From Glycomyces salinus (GTDB lineage: Bacteria; Actinomycetota; Actinomycetes; Mycobacteriales; Micromonosporaceae): 64,000 nucleotides of DNA. A model generated the notes under the pieces. It ran no database searches, was not told the DNA's origin, and was given only the letters and a program-made list of their open reading frames with translations. The DNA is taken from positions 1 to 64,000 of the forward strand of contig NZ_JAELXW010000001.1 in assembly GCF_016428645.1 (NCBI RefSeq), given 5' to 3'. Of the stretch, positions 9,080 through 17,697 are shown one piece after another (position 1 is the stretch's first letter; each line of letters begins with the position of its first letter). The position numbers and the translations under genes are program-made.

Positions 9080-9733
9080 CTAATGGACCGTGATGGTGAA
9101 GCCGATGCCGCGGTAGGCCGTCTCCGTGAGCAGGGCCGCCCTGGGTTCGGCTATGTCGCCGAAGTGGGCGGCCGGGGCGAGGTGGTTCAGGCGAGAGTCT
9201 TTGAGGAGGTCGTCCACTATGCCGCCGGTGACCAGGGCGTCGAACTCGACGCCGGTGAGTACCGCTGCCGCCGCCTCGGCGGCGCGTTTGGCGGCGGCCT
9301 TGGCCTGGCCCTCGCGGCGGCGCGCGAAGCGCTGCTGGGACTGGCCTCCCGCTTTGGTCTTGCCTTGCACGTAGGCCGTGTCGGTTTTGGAGGTGAGGAG
9401 ACGCCCGTCCGATATGACGCCGACCGAGTAGGCGCCCTTGCGGGCAAGCAGCACCGCTATGCGACGGGGTTCGAGGGCGTAGTCACGCAGGTGCTCGGCC
9501 GCCTTGATCGGATCGGAGTCCAGCAGCCAGTCGGCGGGGAGGCCTCCGGCCAGCGTCCAGGCGACCTCTGCCGAAGTGCCGTCGTTCGCCTCGATCGTCC
9601 AGGCGTCGCCCTCCGCATGGTGGGCCGCGATGCCGCCGTTGCGTTCGGCGAAGTTCGCGACCCACCTCGGAAGCCGCTCGGGCTCGACCTCGACGATCCT
9701 GCCGCCGCCCGGGGCGGGGCGGACCTTCGTCAT
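9080..9733 (-). CDS. acVLRF1-family peptidyl-tRNA hydrolase / release factor
   Basis: The 217-residue protein resembles the actinobacterial VLRF1 family, relatives of eukaryotic Vms1/ANKZF1, which cleave peptidyl-tRNA on stalled ribosomal large subunits during quality control. The key loop is KAGGQSQQRFARRR (about residues 127-140), a Gln-containing loop equivalent to the catalytic segment of VLRF1 domains. A basic alpha-helical stretch rich in Ala and Arg follows (139-160). It lies 37 bases after the sufT-like gene on the same strand and is probably read from the suf operon. A short CGGGC/GCCCG hairpin in the gap could attenuate this. Biochemical activity is inferred from the family. Confidence 0.85.
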   Translation of the reverse strand: MTKVRPAPGGGRIVEVEPERLPRWVANFAERNGGIAAHHAEGDAWTIEANDGTSAEVAWTLAGGLPADWLLDSDPIKAAEHLRDYALEPRRIAVLLARKGAYSVGVISDGRLLTSKTDTAYVQGKTKAGGQSQQRFARRREGQAKAAAKRAAEAAAAVLTGVEFDALVTGGIVDDLLKDSRLNHLAPAAHFGDIAEPRAALLTETAYRGIGFTITVH

Positions 9734-9770
9734 CGGGCCTCGCCCGGTCTCGAATTCACGTCCGACCTCG

Positions 9771-10109
9771 TCAGACGTTGAAACCGAGCGCCCGGAGCTG
9801 GTCGCGGCCCTCGTCGGTGATCTTGTCCGGGCCCCACGGCGGGATCCACACCCAGTTGATCCGCAGGTCGGAGACCAGTCCCCCTTCGGCCCCTCCGCAC
9901 AGGGCCGACCGCGACTGGTCCTCGATCACGTCCGTGAGCGGACAGGCCGCCGAGGTCAGCGTCATGTCCAGGGTCGCGATGTTCTCGTCGTCGACGTGGA
10001 CCCCGTAGATCAGGCCGAGGTCGACCACGTTGATGCCGAGCTCGGGGTCGACGACGTCTTTCATGGCCTCGAAGATGTCATCTTCCTTGGCCTTCGTGGC
10101 TTCGGTCAT
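9771..10109 (-). CDS. sufT: SufT-like MIP18/DUF59 iron-sulfur assembly factor
   Basis: This 112-residue protein has a single MIP18 (DUF59) domain: IFEAMKDVVDPELGINVVDL near residue 12, a TLTSAACPLTD motif with the conserved Cys at about 56, and the WIPPWGPDKIT end typical of this family. Members assist maturation or delivery of Fe-S clusters. It is the last recognisable suf gene, and its ATG shares one base with the sufU stop (TAATG), implying translational coupling. A paaD-type role is less likely because no phenylacetate genes are nearby. Confidence 0.92.
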   Translation of the reverse strand: MTEATKAKEDDIFEAMKDVVDPELGINVVDLGLIYGVHVDDENIATLDMTLTSAACPLTDVIEDQSRSALCGGAEGGLVSDLRINWVWIPPWGPDKITDEGRDQLRALGFNV

Positions 10110-10570
10110 TACTCGGCTCCTCCTGGAGTCGGGACAGAGGCTTCAGCTCGGATGAGCGCGTCCTTGAGCGCCATCCATCCCAGCAGCGCGCACTTGACGC
10201 GCATCGGGTACTTGGATACACCCTGGAACGCCACGGCGTCCTCGAGGGTGTCCTCGTCGGCCTCGCCCAGGCCCTTGGAGCTCATCAGCGCGGAGAACTC
10301 CTCGAACCGGGCGCGGGCGTCGTCGACCGACGCGCCCTTGACCAGCTCGAACAGCACCGAGGCCGAGGCCTTGGAGATCGAACACCCCGTGTGGTCGTAG
10401 GACACGTCGGCGACCTCGCCGCCCTCGACGTGGACGCGCAGGGTGATCTCGTCGCCGCAGGTCGGGTTGACCTGGTGCGACTCCCCCTCGTAGGGTTCCC
10501 GCAGGCCAGCGCCCCGCGGGTTCTTGTAGTGGTCCAGGATGACTTCCTGGTACAGCTCGTCGAGATCCAT
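10109..10570 (-). CDS. sufU: Fe-S assembly sulfurtransferase SufU
   Basis: SufU accepts the persulfide sulfur from SufS in Gram-positive-type Suf systems through a zinc-bound active site. The 153-residue product has the three expected Cys positions: NPTCGDE (Cys38), TGCSISKAS (about Cys63) and MRVKCALLGW (about Cys126), plus the insertion that separates SufU from IscU. The start at 10570 overlaps the sufS stop by one base and the stop overlaps the next gene by one, so sufS, sufU and the sufT-like gene form a coupled run. Longer in-frame upstream sequence is antisense-like noise and was excluded. Confidence 0.96.
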   Translation of the reverse strand: MDLDELYQEVILDHYKNPRGAGLREPYEGESHQVNPTCGDEITLRVHVEGGEVADVSYDHTGCSISKASASVLFELVKGASVDDARARFEEFSALMSSKGLGEADEDTLEDAVAFQGVSKYPMRVKCALLGWMALKDALIRAEASVPTPGGAE

Positions 10571-11871
10571 CACGCAAACACCTTCCGCACCTTCTCCAAC
10601 GAAGACACGAGCCGGTCTATTTCGTCGGTGGTGGTGTAGACGTACGCCGAGGCGCGCGTGGTGGCGGCGACGCCGAACCTGACGCACGTCGGCTTGGCAC
10701 AGTGGTGGCCCACTCGCACGGCGATGCCCTCGGAGTCGAGGACCTGGCCCACGTCGTGCGGGTGGACGTCCTCGAAGGTGAACGAGACGGTCGCGCCGCG
10801 TCCGATCGGGACGCGCGGGCCGATGACGGTCAGCCCGGCGACGCTCTCGAGCCCCTCGAGCATGTAGCCGGCCAGCTCCTTCTCGTGGGCCCGGATGTTG
10901 TCCATGCCCAGCGCCCGGAGGTAGTCGACGGCGGCGGCCAGGCCCACGGCCTCGACCACCGGCGGCGTTCCGGCCTCGAACTTGGCCGGGGCCTTCGCGA
11001 ACGTGGTGCGCTCCATGGTGACCGTCGCGATCATCGACCCGCCGGAAAGGAACGGCGGCATCGCGTCGAGCAGCTCGGCCTTGGCCCAGAGCATGCCGAT
11101 CCCGGTGGGTCCCAGCATCTTGTGGCCGGTGAAGGCCGCGAAGTCGACGCCGAGTTCGGCCACGTCGACCGGGAGATGCGGCACCGACTGGGAGGCGTCG
11201 ATCCCCACGATCGCGCCGACCTCCCTGGCGCGGGCGACGATTCGCTCGGTCGGATTGACCGTGCCGAGCAGGTTCGACACGTGCACGAACGAGACGGCCT
11301 TGGTGCGCTCGTTGATGACCTCCTCGACCTGTTCGAGGTCGAGCCGGCCCGCGTCGGTGATGCCGATCCAGCGCAGCGTGGCACCGGTGCGCTCGCACAG
11401 CTGCTGCCACGGCACCAGGTTGGCGTGGTGCTCCATCTCGGTGACCACGATCTCGTCGCCGGGCCGCAGCACGAACCGGGGGTCCGAGCCGCGCTCGATG
11501 GTCGAGTTCTGGAAGGCATAGGCCATCAGGTTGATCGCCTCGGTCGAGTTCTTGGTGAACACGACCTCGTCGGCGCTCGGCGCGCCGATGAAGGCCGCGA
11601 CCGCCGCGCGGGCGCCCTCGTAGGCCGCGGTCGCCTCGGAGCCCAGCGTGTGGACCGACCGGGAGATGTTGGCGTTCGAGTGCTCGGTGAAGCGCCGCAT
11701 CGCCTCGGTCACCTGGACCGGCTTCTGGGACGTGGCAGCCGAGTCGAGGTAGGCCAGCGGCCGGTCCCCGATCTTGCGCTCCAGGATCGGGAAGTCGGCG
11801 CGGATGGCCTCGACGTCGAGCTTGCCCGCGCCGACGCCTGCGGAGTCGTGACTTTGCGGAGCAGCCGCCAT
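10570..11871 (-). CDS. sufS: SufS cysteine desulfurase
   Basis: SufS is a PLP enzyme that removes sulfur from L-cysteine for Fe-S assembly. The 433-residue protein begins, after a short variable leader, with FPILERKIGDRPLAYLDSAA (about residue 28). It has the PLP-binding Lys in FTGHKMLGPTG (about 247) and the catalytic Cys loop VGHHCAKPTCVRFG (about 391) of group II desulfurases. It lies between sufC (13-base gap) and sufU (1-base overlap). Normal length and complete active site. Confidence 0.97.
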   Translation of the reverse strand: MAAAPQSHDSAGVGAGKLDVEAIRADFPILERKIGDRPLAYLDSAATSQKPVQVTEAMRRFTEHSNANISRSVHTLGSEATAAYEGARAAVAAFIGAPSADEVVFTKNSTEAINLMAYAFQNSTIERGSDPRFVLRPGDEIVVTEMEHHANLVPWQQLCERTGATLRWIGITDAGRLDLEQVEEVINERTKAVSFVHVSNLLGTVNPTERIVARAREVGAIVGIDASQSVPHLPVDVAELGVDFAAFTGHKMLGPTGIGMLWAKAELLDAMPPFLSGGSMIATVTMERTTFAKAPAKFEAGTPPVVEAVGLAAAVDYLRALGMDNIRAHEKELAGYMLEGLESVAGLTVIGPRVPIGRGATVSFTFEDVHPHDVGQVLDSEGIAVRVGHHCAKPTCVRFGVAATTRASAYVYTTTDEIDRLVSSLEKVRKVFA

Positions 11872-11884
11872 GGCTTCCCTCTCT

Positions 11885-12646
11885 CTAGGCCGCCTTCGAC
11901 CCGACGTAGGACTCGTAGCCTTCGGCCTCGAGCTTCTCGGCCAGCTCCGAGCCGCCCTCCTCGGCGATGCGACCGTCGACGAAGACGTGCACGAAGTCCG
12001 GCTTGACGTAGCGCAGGATGCGCGTGTAGTGGGTGATCAGCAGGATCCCGGAGTCCGTGGTCTCCTTGGCGTGGTTGATGCCGTCCGAGACCACGCGGAG
12101 GGCGTCGATGTCGAGGCCGGAGTCGGTCTCGTCGAGGATCGCCATCTTGGGCTTGAGCAGCTCCATCTGGACGATCTCGTGGCGCTTCTTCTCGCCGCCG
12201 GAGAAGCCCTCGTTGACGTTGCGGTTGATGAACGCCTCGTCCATCTTCAGCGCGTTCATCGCGCCCTTGAGGTCCTTCATCCAGGTGCGCAGCTTCGGGG
12301 CCTCGCCGTCGACGGCGGTCTTGGCGGTGCGCAGGAAGTTCGAGACGCTCACGCCGGGGACCTCGACCGGGTACTGCATGGCCAGGAAGAGGCCAGCGCG
12401 GGCGCGCTCGTCGACGCTCATCGCCAGCACGTCCTCGCCGTCGAGGTGGACCGAGCCGCCGGTGACCTCGTACTTCGGGTGCCCGGCGAGCGAGTAGGCC
12501 AGGGTCGACTTGCCGGAGCCGTTCGGGCCCATGATGGCGTGGGTCTGGCCGGACTCGATGGTCAGGTCGACGCCGTGCAGGATCGGCTTGGCGCCTTCGT
12601 CGGTGCTGACCGAGACTTGCAGGTCGCGGATCTCGAGCTTGCTCAT
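11885..12646 (-). CDS. sufC: SufC ABC-type ATPase of the Fe-S scaffold
   Basis: SufC is the cytosolic ATPase of the SufBC2D scaffold complex. The 253-residue product has Walker A GPNGSGKSTL near residue 39, the signature motif FSGGEKKRHEI near 149, Walker B AILDETDSGLD near 170 and the ITHYTRIL switch. There are no membrane segments. It sits between the Rieske ferredoxin gene and sufS in the order usual for actinobacteria, with 16- and 13-base gaps. Confidence 0.98.
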   Translation of the reverse strand: MSKLEIRDLQVSVSTDEGAKPILHGVDLTIESGQTHAIMGPNGSGKSTLAYSLAGHPKYEVTGGSVHLDGEDVLAMSVDERARAGLFLAMQYPVEVPGVSVSNFLRTAKTAVDGEAPKLRTWMKDLKGAMNALKMDEAFINRNVNEGFSGGEKKRHEIVQMELLKPKMAILDETDSGLDIDALRVVSDGINHAKETTDSGILLITHYTRILRYVKPDFVHVFVDGRIAEEGGSELAEKLEAEGYESYVGSKAA

Positions 12647-12662
12647 GGTGGTTCTGGTCCTC

Positions 12663-12992
12663 TTACTCGGTGGTCTTTGGTTTCAGGCTCAGGTAGACGT
12701 CGCCGTCTCGGATCTCGACCGGGTAGGTCGCCACGGACACTGTGGCGGGCGGCCCGGTCGGTTTGCCGGTGCGCAGGTCGAACATCGACCCGTGCAGCCA
12801 GCATTCGAGGGTGCAGTCCTCGACCTCGCCCTCGGAGAGGGCCACGGCCGCGTGGCTGCACTCGTCGTAGACGGCGAACACCTCCTCGCCCTTTCGCACC
12901 AGCGCGATCGACGTGCCGTGGATGTCGGCGGCGACGGCCTCGGCGTCCGGCAGTTCGTCGAGCGCGCAGACGCGCACGAAGTCCTCGCTCAT
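12663..12992 (-). CDS. Rieske [2Fe-2S] ferredoxin (non-heme oxygenase ferredoxin type) in the suf operon
   Basis: The 109-residue protein binds a Rieske [2Fe-2S] cluster through Cys-Ser-His in DECSHAAV (about residue 44) and Cys-Trp-Leu-His in ECWLHGSMFD (about residue 64). This small soluble ferredoxin is a standard extra member of actinobacterial suf operons, probably supplying electrons during cluster assembly, though its partner is not proven. The start overlaps the sufD stop by 4 bases (ATGA), indicating coupling. Confidence 0.94.
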   Translation of the reverse strand: MSEDFVRVCALDELPDAEAVAADIHGTSIALVRKGEEVFAVYDECSHAAVALSEGEVEDCTLECWLHGSMFDLRTGKPTGPPATVSVATYPVEIRDGDVYLSLKPKTTE

Positions 12993-14209
12993 GCGGCCGA
13001 ACCCGCCCCTCCCTCGGCGACGTTCGCGGAGCCGAGGACCGGTCCGGCGTCGAGGCGGGCCACGATGGTCTCGGTGAGCTCCTCGCGAAGCCGCTCGGAC
13101 GGGATCTTCTGCACGATCTCGTTGAAGAAGCCCTTGACGACCAGACGGCGCGCCTCATCTTCAGGGATACCACGAGATTGCAGGTAGAACAGGTGTTCTT
13201 CGTCGAATCGGCCGGTGGCCGAGGCGTGGCCGGCGCCGACGATCTCGCCGGTCTCGATCTCGAGGTTCGGGACCGAGTCGGCGCGGGCTCCGTCCGAGAG
13301 GACCAGGTTCCGGTTGATCTCGTAGGTGTCGGTGCCGGTGGCCGCGTCCTGGATGAGGACGTCGCCGACCCACACGGTGTGGGCGGTCTCGCCCTGGAGC
13401 GCGCCCCGGTAGTTGACGTACGAGCGGCAGTCGGGGACCGAGTGGTCGACCAGTTGGCGGTGCTCGAGGTGCTGCCCGGTGTCGGCGAAGTACAGGCCGA
13501 AGGCGTCGACCGAGCCGCCGCGCCCGGCGTAGTCGATCGAGAGGTACTGGCGGACCAGGTCGCCGCCGAGGCTGACGGCGATGTGGTCGAGCCGGGCGTC
13601 GGTGCCCAGGCGGGCCTTCTGGTGCTCGACCTGGACCGACTCGCGGTCCCATTCGGCGACCGAGACCAGCCGCAGGCGGGCCGAGTCGCCGACCGCGATC
13701 TCGATGTTGTCCCCGAGCCTGGCCGCGCCGGTGTGCCTCATGATCAGCGTGACGTCGGCGTGGTGGCCGACCTCGATGTAGGTGTGGGCCCAGCTGGCAC
13801 CGTCGAGGCCGCCTCCGGTGACGTCGATCCAGACCGGCTCGGCGATCTCGGCCTCGGGGGCCACGGAGACCAGCAGGGCCTTGTCGGTCTTGGCCCAGGC
13901 GACCGCGCTGGGGCGGTCGAACGGGGTCAGGATCGAGCCGACGCGCTCGTCGTCCTTGCCGACCGCTTCGACCGTGACGCCCTCGGGCAGGGCGCGGGCG
14001 GTGTAGGCGACGGCCGCCTTCGCGGGCGCGGTGTCGGCGTCGTCGAGGCCGGCCAGGCGCTTGATCGGCGTGAACCGCCACTCCTCTTCGCGGCCGTTCA
14101 GGGCCGGGAACTCGGCGGGATCGAACGAGCGCAGCAGCTGCGACTTCGTCTTCGGAGGCACCTCGCCCGCTCCGTGCGTGTGCGGGCGGGCTGCCACTTC
14201 AATGCTCAT
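12989..14209 (-). CDS. sufD: SufD Fe-S assembly scaffold protein
   Basis: SufD partners SufB in the SufBC2D complex on which nascent clusters form. The 406-residue product has the right-handed beta-helix core shared with SufB and the diagnostic C-terminal SRGIPEDEARRLVVKGFFNE segment (about 350-370), the counterpart of the matching SufB motif. It follows sufB after 39 bases and overlaps the Rieske gene by 4. Confidence 0.96.
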   Translation of the reverse strand: MSIEVAARPHTHGAGEVPPKTKSQLLRSFDPAEFPALNGREEEWRFTPIKRLAGLDDADTAPAKAAVAYTARALPEGVTVEAVGKDDERVGSILTPFDRPSAVAWAKTDKALLVSVAPEAEIAEPVWIDVTGGGLDGASWAHTYIEVGHHADVTLIMRHTGAARLGDNIEIAVGDSARLRLVSVAEWDRESVQVEHQKARLGTDARLDHIAVSLGGDLVRQYLSIDYAGRGGSVDAFGLYFADTGQHLEHRQLVDHSVPDCRSYVNYRGALQGETAHTVWVGDVLIQDAATGTDTYEINRNLVLSDGARADSVPNLEIETGEIVGAGHASATGRFDEEHLFYLQSRGIPEDEARRLVVKGFFNEIVQKIPSERLREELTETIVARLDAGPVLGSANVAEGGAGSAA

Positions 14210-14248
14210 GCGTCTTCTGGTTCCTTGTCGTCCTCTACGGGGCCCGCT

Positions 14249-15700
14249 TTAGCCGACCGCGCCTTCCATCTGGAGTTCGATCAGCCGGTTGAGTTCGAGG
14301 GCGTACTCCATGGGCAGTTCCTTGGCGATCGGCTCGATGAAGCCGCGCACGATCATGGCCATCGCCTCGTCCTCGGTGAGTCCGCGGCTCATGAGGTAGA
14401 ACAGCTGGTCCTCGCCGACCTTGGAGACCGTGGCCTCGTGGCCCATGTCGACGTCGTCCTCGCGGATGTCGACGTACGGGTAGGTGTCCGAGCGCGAGAT
14501 GGTGTCGACCAGCAGCGCGTCGCACTTGACGGTGGACTTGGCGTGGTGCGAGCCCTCGTCGACCTTGACCAGGCCGCGGTAGGAGGTGCGCCCGCCGCCG
14601 CGGGAGATCGACTTGGAGATGATCGTCGAGGACGTGTGCGGCGCGGCGTGGGTCATCTTCGCGCCGGTGTCCTGGTGCTGGCCCGCTCCGGCCATCGCGA
14701 CGGACAGGACCTCGCCCTTGGCGTACTCGCCGGTCATGACCACGGCCGGGTACTTCATGGTGACCTTGGATCCGAGGTTGCCGTCGACCCACTCCATGGT
14801 CGCGCCCTGCTCGGCGACAGCGCGCTTGGTGACCAGGTTGTAGACGTTCGACGACCAGTTCTGGATCGTGGTGTAGCGGACGCGGGCGTCCTTCTTGACG
14901 ACGATCTCGACCACGGCCGAGTGGAGGGAGTCCGAGGAGTACACCGGGGCGGTGCAGCCCTCGATGTAGTGCACGAACGAGCCCTCGTCGGCGATGATGA
15001 GCGTGCGCTCGAACTGGCCCATGTTCTCGGTGTTGATCCGGAAGTAGGCCTGGAGCGGGATGTCGACGTGGACGCCCTTGGGCACGTAGATGAACGAGCC
15101 GCCCGACCACACGGCGGTGTTCAGCGCGGCGAACTTGTTGTCGCCGGTGGGGATGACCGAGCCGAAGTACTCCTCGAAGATCTCCGGGTGCTCGCGCAGG
15201 CCGGTGTCGGTGTCCATGAAGATGACGCCCTGGGCCTCCAGGTCCTCGCGGATGGAGTGGTAGAGGACCGTGGACTCGTACTGGGCGGCCACGCCCGAGA
15301 CCAGCTGCTGGCGCTCGGCCTCGGGGATGCCCAGCTTGTCGTAGGTCTTCTTGATGTCCTCGGGCAGCTCTTCCCAGGAGTCGGCCTGCTTCTCGGACGC
15401 CTCGACGTAGTACTTGATGCGGTCGAAGTCGATGCCGGACAGGTCGGCGCCCCAGTTGGGCATGGGTTTGCGACCGAACAGCTTGTGGCCCTTGAGACGG
15501 CGCTTCAGCATCCACTCGGGCTCGTTCTTGCGCGTGGAGATGTCGCGGACGACCTCTTCGGTCAGTCCGCGCTTGGCGTTCGCGCCGGCGACGTCCGAGT
15601 CGGACCAGCCGTACTCGTACCGCTCCAGGGAGGCGAGGGCCTCCTCTTGAGAAAGCGGCCCAGCCTGGCTCAGCGGCTCGGTCTTCTGCGTGTCGGTCAT
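14249..15700 (-). CDS. sufB: SufB Fe-S assembly scaffold protein
   Basis: SufB is the main scaffold subunit that receives sulfur from SufU/SufS. With ATG at 15700 the product has 483 residues; an in-frame GTG four codons upstream (15712) is also possible, but the AAAGGTGAG ribosome-binding site is better placed for 15700. Typical segments include a [20 protein letters not shown] stretch, [20 protein letters not shown] and [19 protein letters not shown] near the C-terminus. No intein is present, unlike some mycobacterial SufB. It follows sufR by 31 bases. Confidence 0.97.
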   Translation of the reverse strand: MTDTQKTEPLSQAGPLSQEEALASLERYEYGWSDSDVAGANAKRGLTEEVVRDISTRKNEPEWMLKRRLKGHKLFGRKPMPNWGADLSGIDFDRIKYYVEASEKQADSWEELPEDIKKTYDKLGIPEAERQQLVSGVAAQYESTVLYHSIREDLEAQGVIFMDTDTGLREHPEIFEEYFGSVIPTGDNKFAALNTAVWSGGSFIYVPKGVHVDIPLQAYFRINTENMGQFERTLIIADEGSFVHYIEGCTAPVYSSDSLHSAVVEIVVKKDARVRYTTIQNWSSNVYNLVTKRAVAEQGATMEWVDGNLGSKVTMKYPAVVMTGEYAKGEVLSVAMAGAGQHQDTGAKMTHAAPHTSSTIISKSISRGGGRTSYRGLVKVDEGSHHAKSTVKCDALLVDTISRSDTYPYVDIREDDVDMGHEATVSKVGEDQLFYLMSRGLTEDEAMAMIVRGFIEPIAKELPMEYALELNRLIELQMEGAVG

Positions 15701-15731
15701 GTCAAGTCTCACCTTTGACCTGTCGTAGGTG

Positions 15732-16430
15732 TCAGTCCGGTCGTTCCGTCGGCTTCCGCTCGGGCGCGGGCAACCGGACCGGGCCGGGGACGTGGGTCGT
15801 GCAGACCCCGTCGCCGTTGGCGATCGTCGCCAGCCGCTGGACGTGGACGCCCAGCAGCCTGGAGATCACCCGGGTTTCCGCCTCGCACAGCTGCGGAAAC
15901 TCCGCCGCCACTCCCGCCACCGGGCAGTGGTGCTGGCAGAGCTGGCCCCCGGTGGCGAGGACCGAGGCCGTGGCGGCATAGCCCTCTCCGGAGAGCGCGT
16001 CGGCCAGCGCTTGGGCCCTGGCCATCGGGTCGTCGTCGACGCGGTCGAGGGCGGCGCGGCAGCGGGCCTCGAGCCGGGCCACCTGCTCGGCGGCGAAGGC
16101 GCCGATGGCGTCCTCGCCTTCGAACCGGCGGATCCAGCGCAGCGCCTCCGTGGCGAGGTCGTCGTAGGTGTGGCCGAAGGACGCGCGGGCGCTGGGCGTG
16201 AGCTGGAACTGCTTGGCCGGGCGACCCCGCTTGGAGGTCTTCAGCACGCGCGTCTCGACCTGCCCCTCCGACTCCAACGCGTCGAGATGGCGGCGGGTGG
16301 CGGTGGCGGTGATGCCGAGGGCGCAGGCGAGCTCGGCGGCCGTGGCGTGGCCGCGCTCGAGCAGCAGCTGCGTCACCCGGCCGCGGGTCTCCCCGTCGGT
16401 CGAGTGGCTGCCGGTAGCCCTCGTCACCAT
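15732..16430 (-). CDS. sufR: SufR-type Fe-S-sensing transcriptional repressor
   Basis: The 232-residue protein has an N-terminal winged helix-turn-helix (about 12-80, with [20 protein letters not shown]) and a C-terminal region with clustered Cys: [18 protein letters not shown] and GVCTTHV. These supply the ligands for a [4Fe-4S] or [2Fe-2S] cluster as in mycobacterial and cyanobacterial SufR. It represses suf when clusters are plentiful. The ATG at 16430 matches the family start; 29 further upstream codons are in frame but run into the promoter region. It is the first gene of the suf operon. Confidence 0.93.
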   Translation of the reverse strand: MVTRATGSHSTDGETRGRVTQLLLERGHATAAELACALGITATATRRHLDALESEGQVETRVLKTSKRGRPAKQFQLTPSARASFGHTYDDLATEALRWIRRFEGEDAIGAFAAEQVARLEARCRAALDRVDDDPMARAQALADALSGEGYAATASVLATGGQLCQHHCPVAGVAAEFPQLCEAETRVISRLLGVHVQRLATIANGDGVCTTHVPGPVRLPAPERKPTERPD

Positions 16431-16497
16431 TTCCACAAGGAAAATGTTACGTAATTCGCTCCCGGATGTCGATAGCGCAGGTAGTGAGACCCGGCAC

Positions 16498-16516
16498 GCA
16501 GGTTTGCCTAACCTCA
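16498..16516. promoter_or_regulatory. Iron-box-like palindrome (IdeR/DtxR-type) between sufR and ctaA
   Basis: The 19-base site GCAGGTTTGCCTAACCTCA matches the DtxR/IdeR/DmdR1 iron-box consensus (TTAGGTTAGGCTAACCTAA) at 14 of 19 positions, with an intact AGGTT/AACCT core. It lies 68 bases upstream of the sufR ATG and 79 bases upstream of ctaA. Either the suf operon or ctaA, or both, could be repressed by an iron-loaded regulator. The match was made by eye; binding is inferred. Confidence 0.55.
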
Positions 16517-16594
16517 CTCGGGCTTACTCGGCCCTGGCCCACACTCGGGCCCGCCTGGCGCGGGGCGGCGGAGTCTCAAGGATAGATTCGGCTC

Positions 16595-17584
16595 GTGAAC
16601 CTGTTGCAGCGGTGGTTCGGCCACCCGCGCGCGATGCGCGTCTGGGCGCTGGCCAGCCTGATCGCCAATGTCGGCATCATCGTCACCGGCGGCGCGGTGC
16701 GCCTGACCGAGTCCGGCCTGGGCTGCGCCGAATGGCCCAAGTGCACCTCGGATTCGCTGGTCGCGACCCGGGAGATGGGCGTCCACGGCGCCATCGAGTT
16801 CGGCAACCGGCTCCTGACCTGGGTTCTGGTGGCCGTGGCGGTGGGCGCGCTGCTGGCGGCCTGGTACCGCAGACCGCGGCGGATGTCGCTGGTGAAGCTG
16901 TCGTTCGGCGTGCTCATGATCGTCCCGGTGCAGGCGGTCATCGGCGGCATCACCGTCTGGACCGACCTGAACCCGTGGGTGGTCGGCCTGCACTTCCTGG
17001 CCTCGATCGGCATCCTGGTGGCGGCGACGGCGCTCTACGTCCGCTCGGGCGAGCCCGACGGCCCGGTGGAGCCGCTGGTCCCCCGCGCGGTCGGCGGCCT
17101 CGGCTTGGGCCTGGTGGCCGCGGCGGCCGTGACGATCGTGCTGGGCGTGATCGTCACCGGTTCGGGCCCGCACGCCGGCGACGCCGAGACTCCCCGCAAC
17201 GGCCTCGACCCGGCGCTGATGTCGCAGCTCCACGCCGACGCAGTGTGGCTGCTGCTGGGTCTGACCGTGGCGATGATCGCCGCACTGCACGCCGTGAGGG
17301 CCCCCGAACGGGCCCGCCGGACCGCCTACCTGCTGCTGGCGGTCGAGCTGCTCCAGGGGGTCATCGGCTACACGCAGTACTACACGGACCTGCCCGTGAT
17401 CCTGGTCGGCATGCACATGCTCGGCGCGGCGCTGCTGTGGATCGCCGTCCTCGCCGTCCGCTTCTCCCTGCGCCGCCGCACCCCGCGGACCGAGGGCGCC
17501 GAGACCCTCCACTACGAGATCCACGCGACCAGAGAGGGCGACCGAATCCTCGACCGGACGGAAACGGCCGCCCCGAACGCGTGA
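16595..17584 (+). CDS. ctaA: Heme A synthase (CtaA/COX15 family)
   Basis: CtaA oxidises the C8 methyl of heme O to make heme A for the aa3-type cytochrome oxidase. The 329-residue protein has about eight transmembrane helices. It shows the RLTESGLGCAEWPKC loop (about 37-51) with the paired Cys typical of Gram-positive CtaA, and conserved His in HGAIEFGNR, in HFLASIG and in QLHADAVW, plus a C-terminal HMLGAALLW. The GTG at 16595 follows AAGGAT by about 10 bases. The gene is divergent from sufR; ctaB lies about 7 kb away. Confidence 0.96.
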   Translation: MNLLQRWFGHPRAMRVWALASLIANVGIIVTGGAVRLTESGLGCAEWPKCTSDSLVATREMGVHGAIEFGNRLLTWVLVAVAVGALLAAWYRRPRRMSLVKLSFGVLMIVPVQAVIGGITVWTDLNPWVVGLHFLASIGILVAATALYVRSGEPDGPVEPLVPRAVGGLGLGLVAAAAVTIVLGVIVTGSGPHAGDAETPRNGLDPALMSQLHADAVWLLLGLTVAMIAALHAVRAPERARRTAYLLLAVELLQGVIGYTQYYTDLPVILVGMHMLGAALLWIAVLAVRFSLRRRTPRTEGAETLHYEIHATREGDRILDRTETAAPNA

Positions 17585-17656
17585 CTGCGGGAGCGCGATC
17601 TGCTCACGCCGCCTATCGGCCCGCTCGGTCGCGCTCCTTCAAATTGGCGGCCGGGT

Positions 17657-17682
17657 GCGGCCCGGCCGATCGGCCGGGCCGC
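17657..17682. terminator. Perfect 26-bp palindrome, bidirectional terminator-like hairpin
   Basis: GCGGCCCGGCCGA is followed at once by its exact reverse complement, 73 bases after the ctaA stop and 15 bases beyond the arabinofuranosidase stop. It is a very stable hairpin between convergent genes and lacks a T-run, as is common for actinobacterial terminators. Confidence 0.75.
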
Positions 17683-17697
17683 GGTGGTCGGGGTCGG

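Noticed and set aside
11870-15718. A 1282-codon open frame on the plus strand opposite the suf genes
   Set aside because: It is antisense to six intact Suf genes, its product is a Val/Gly/Asp/Arg-rich low-complexity sequence, and such long antisense frames arise from the G+C bias of the third codon position.
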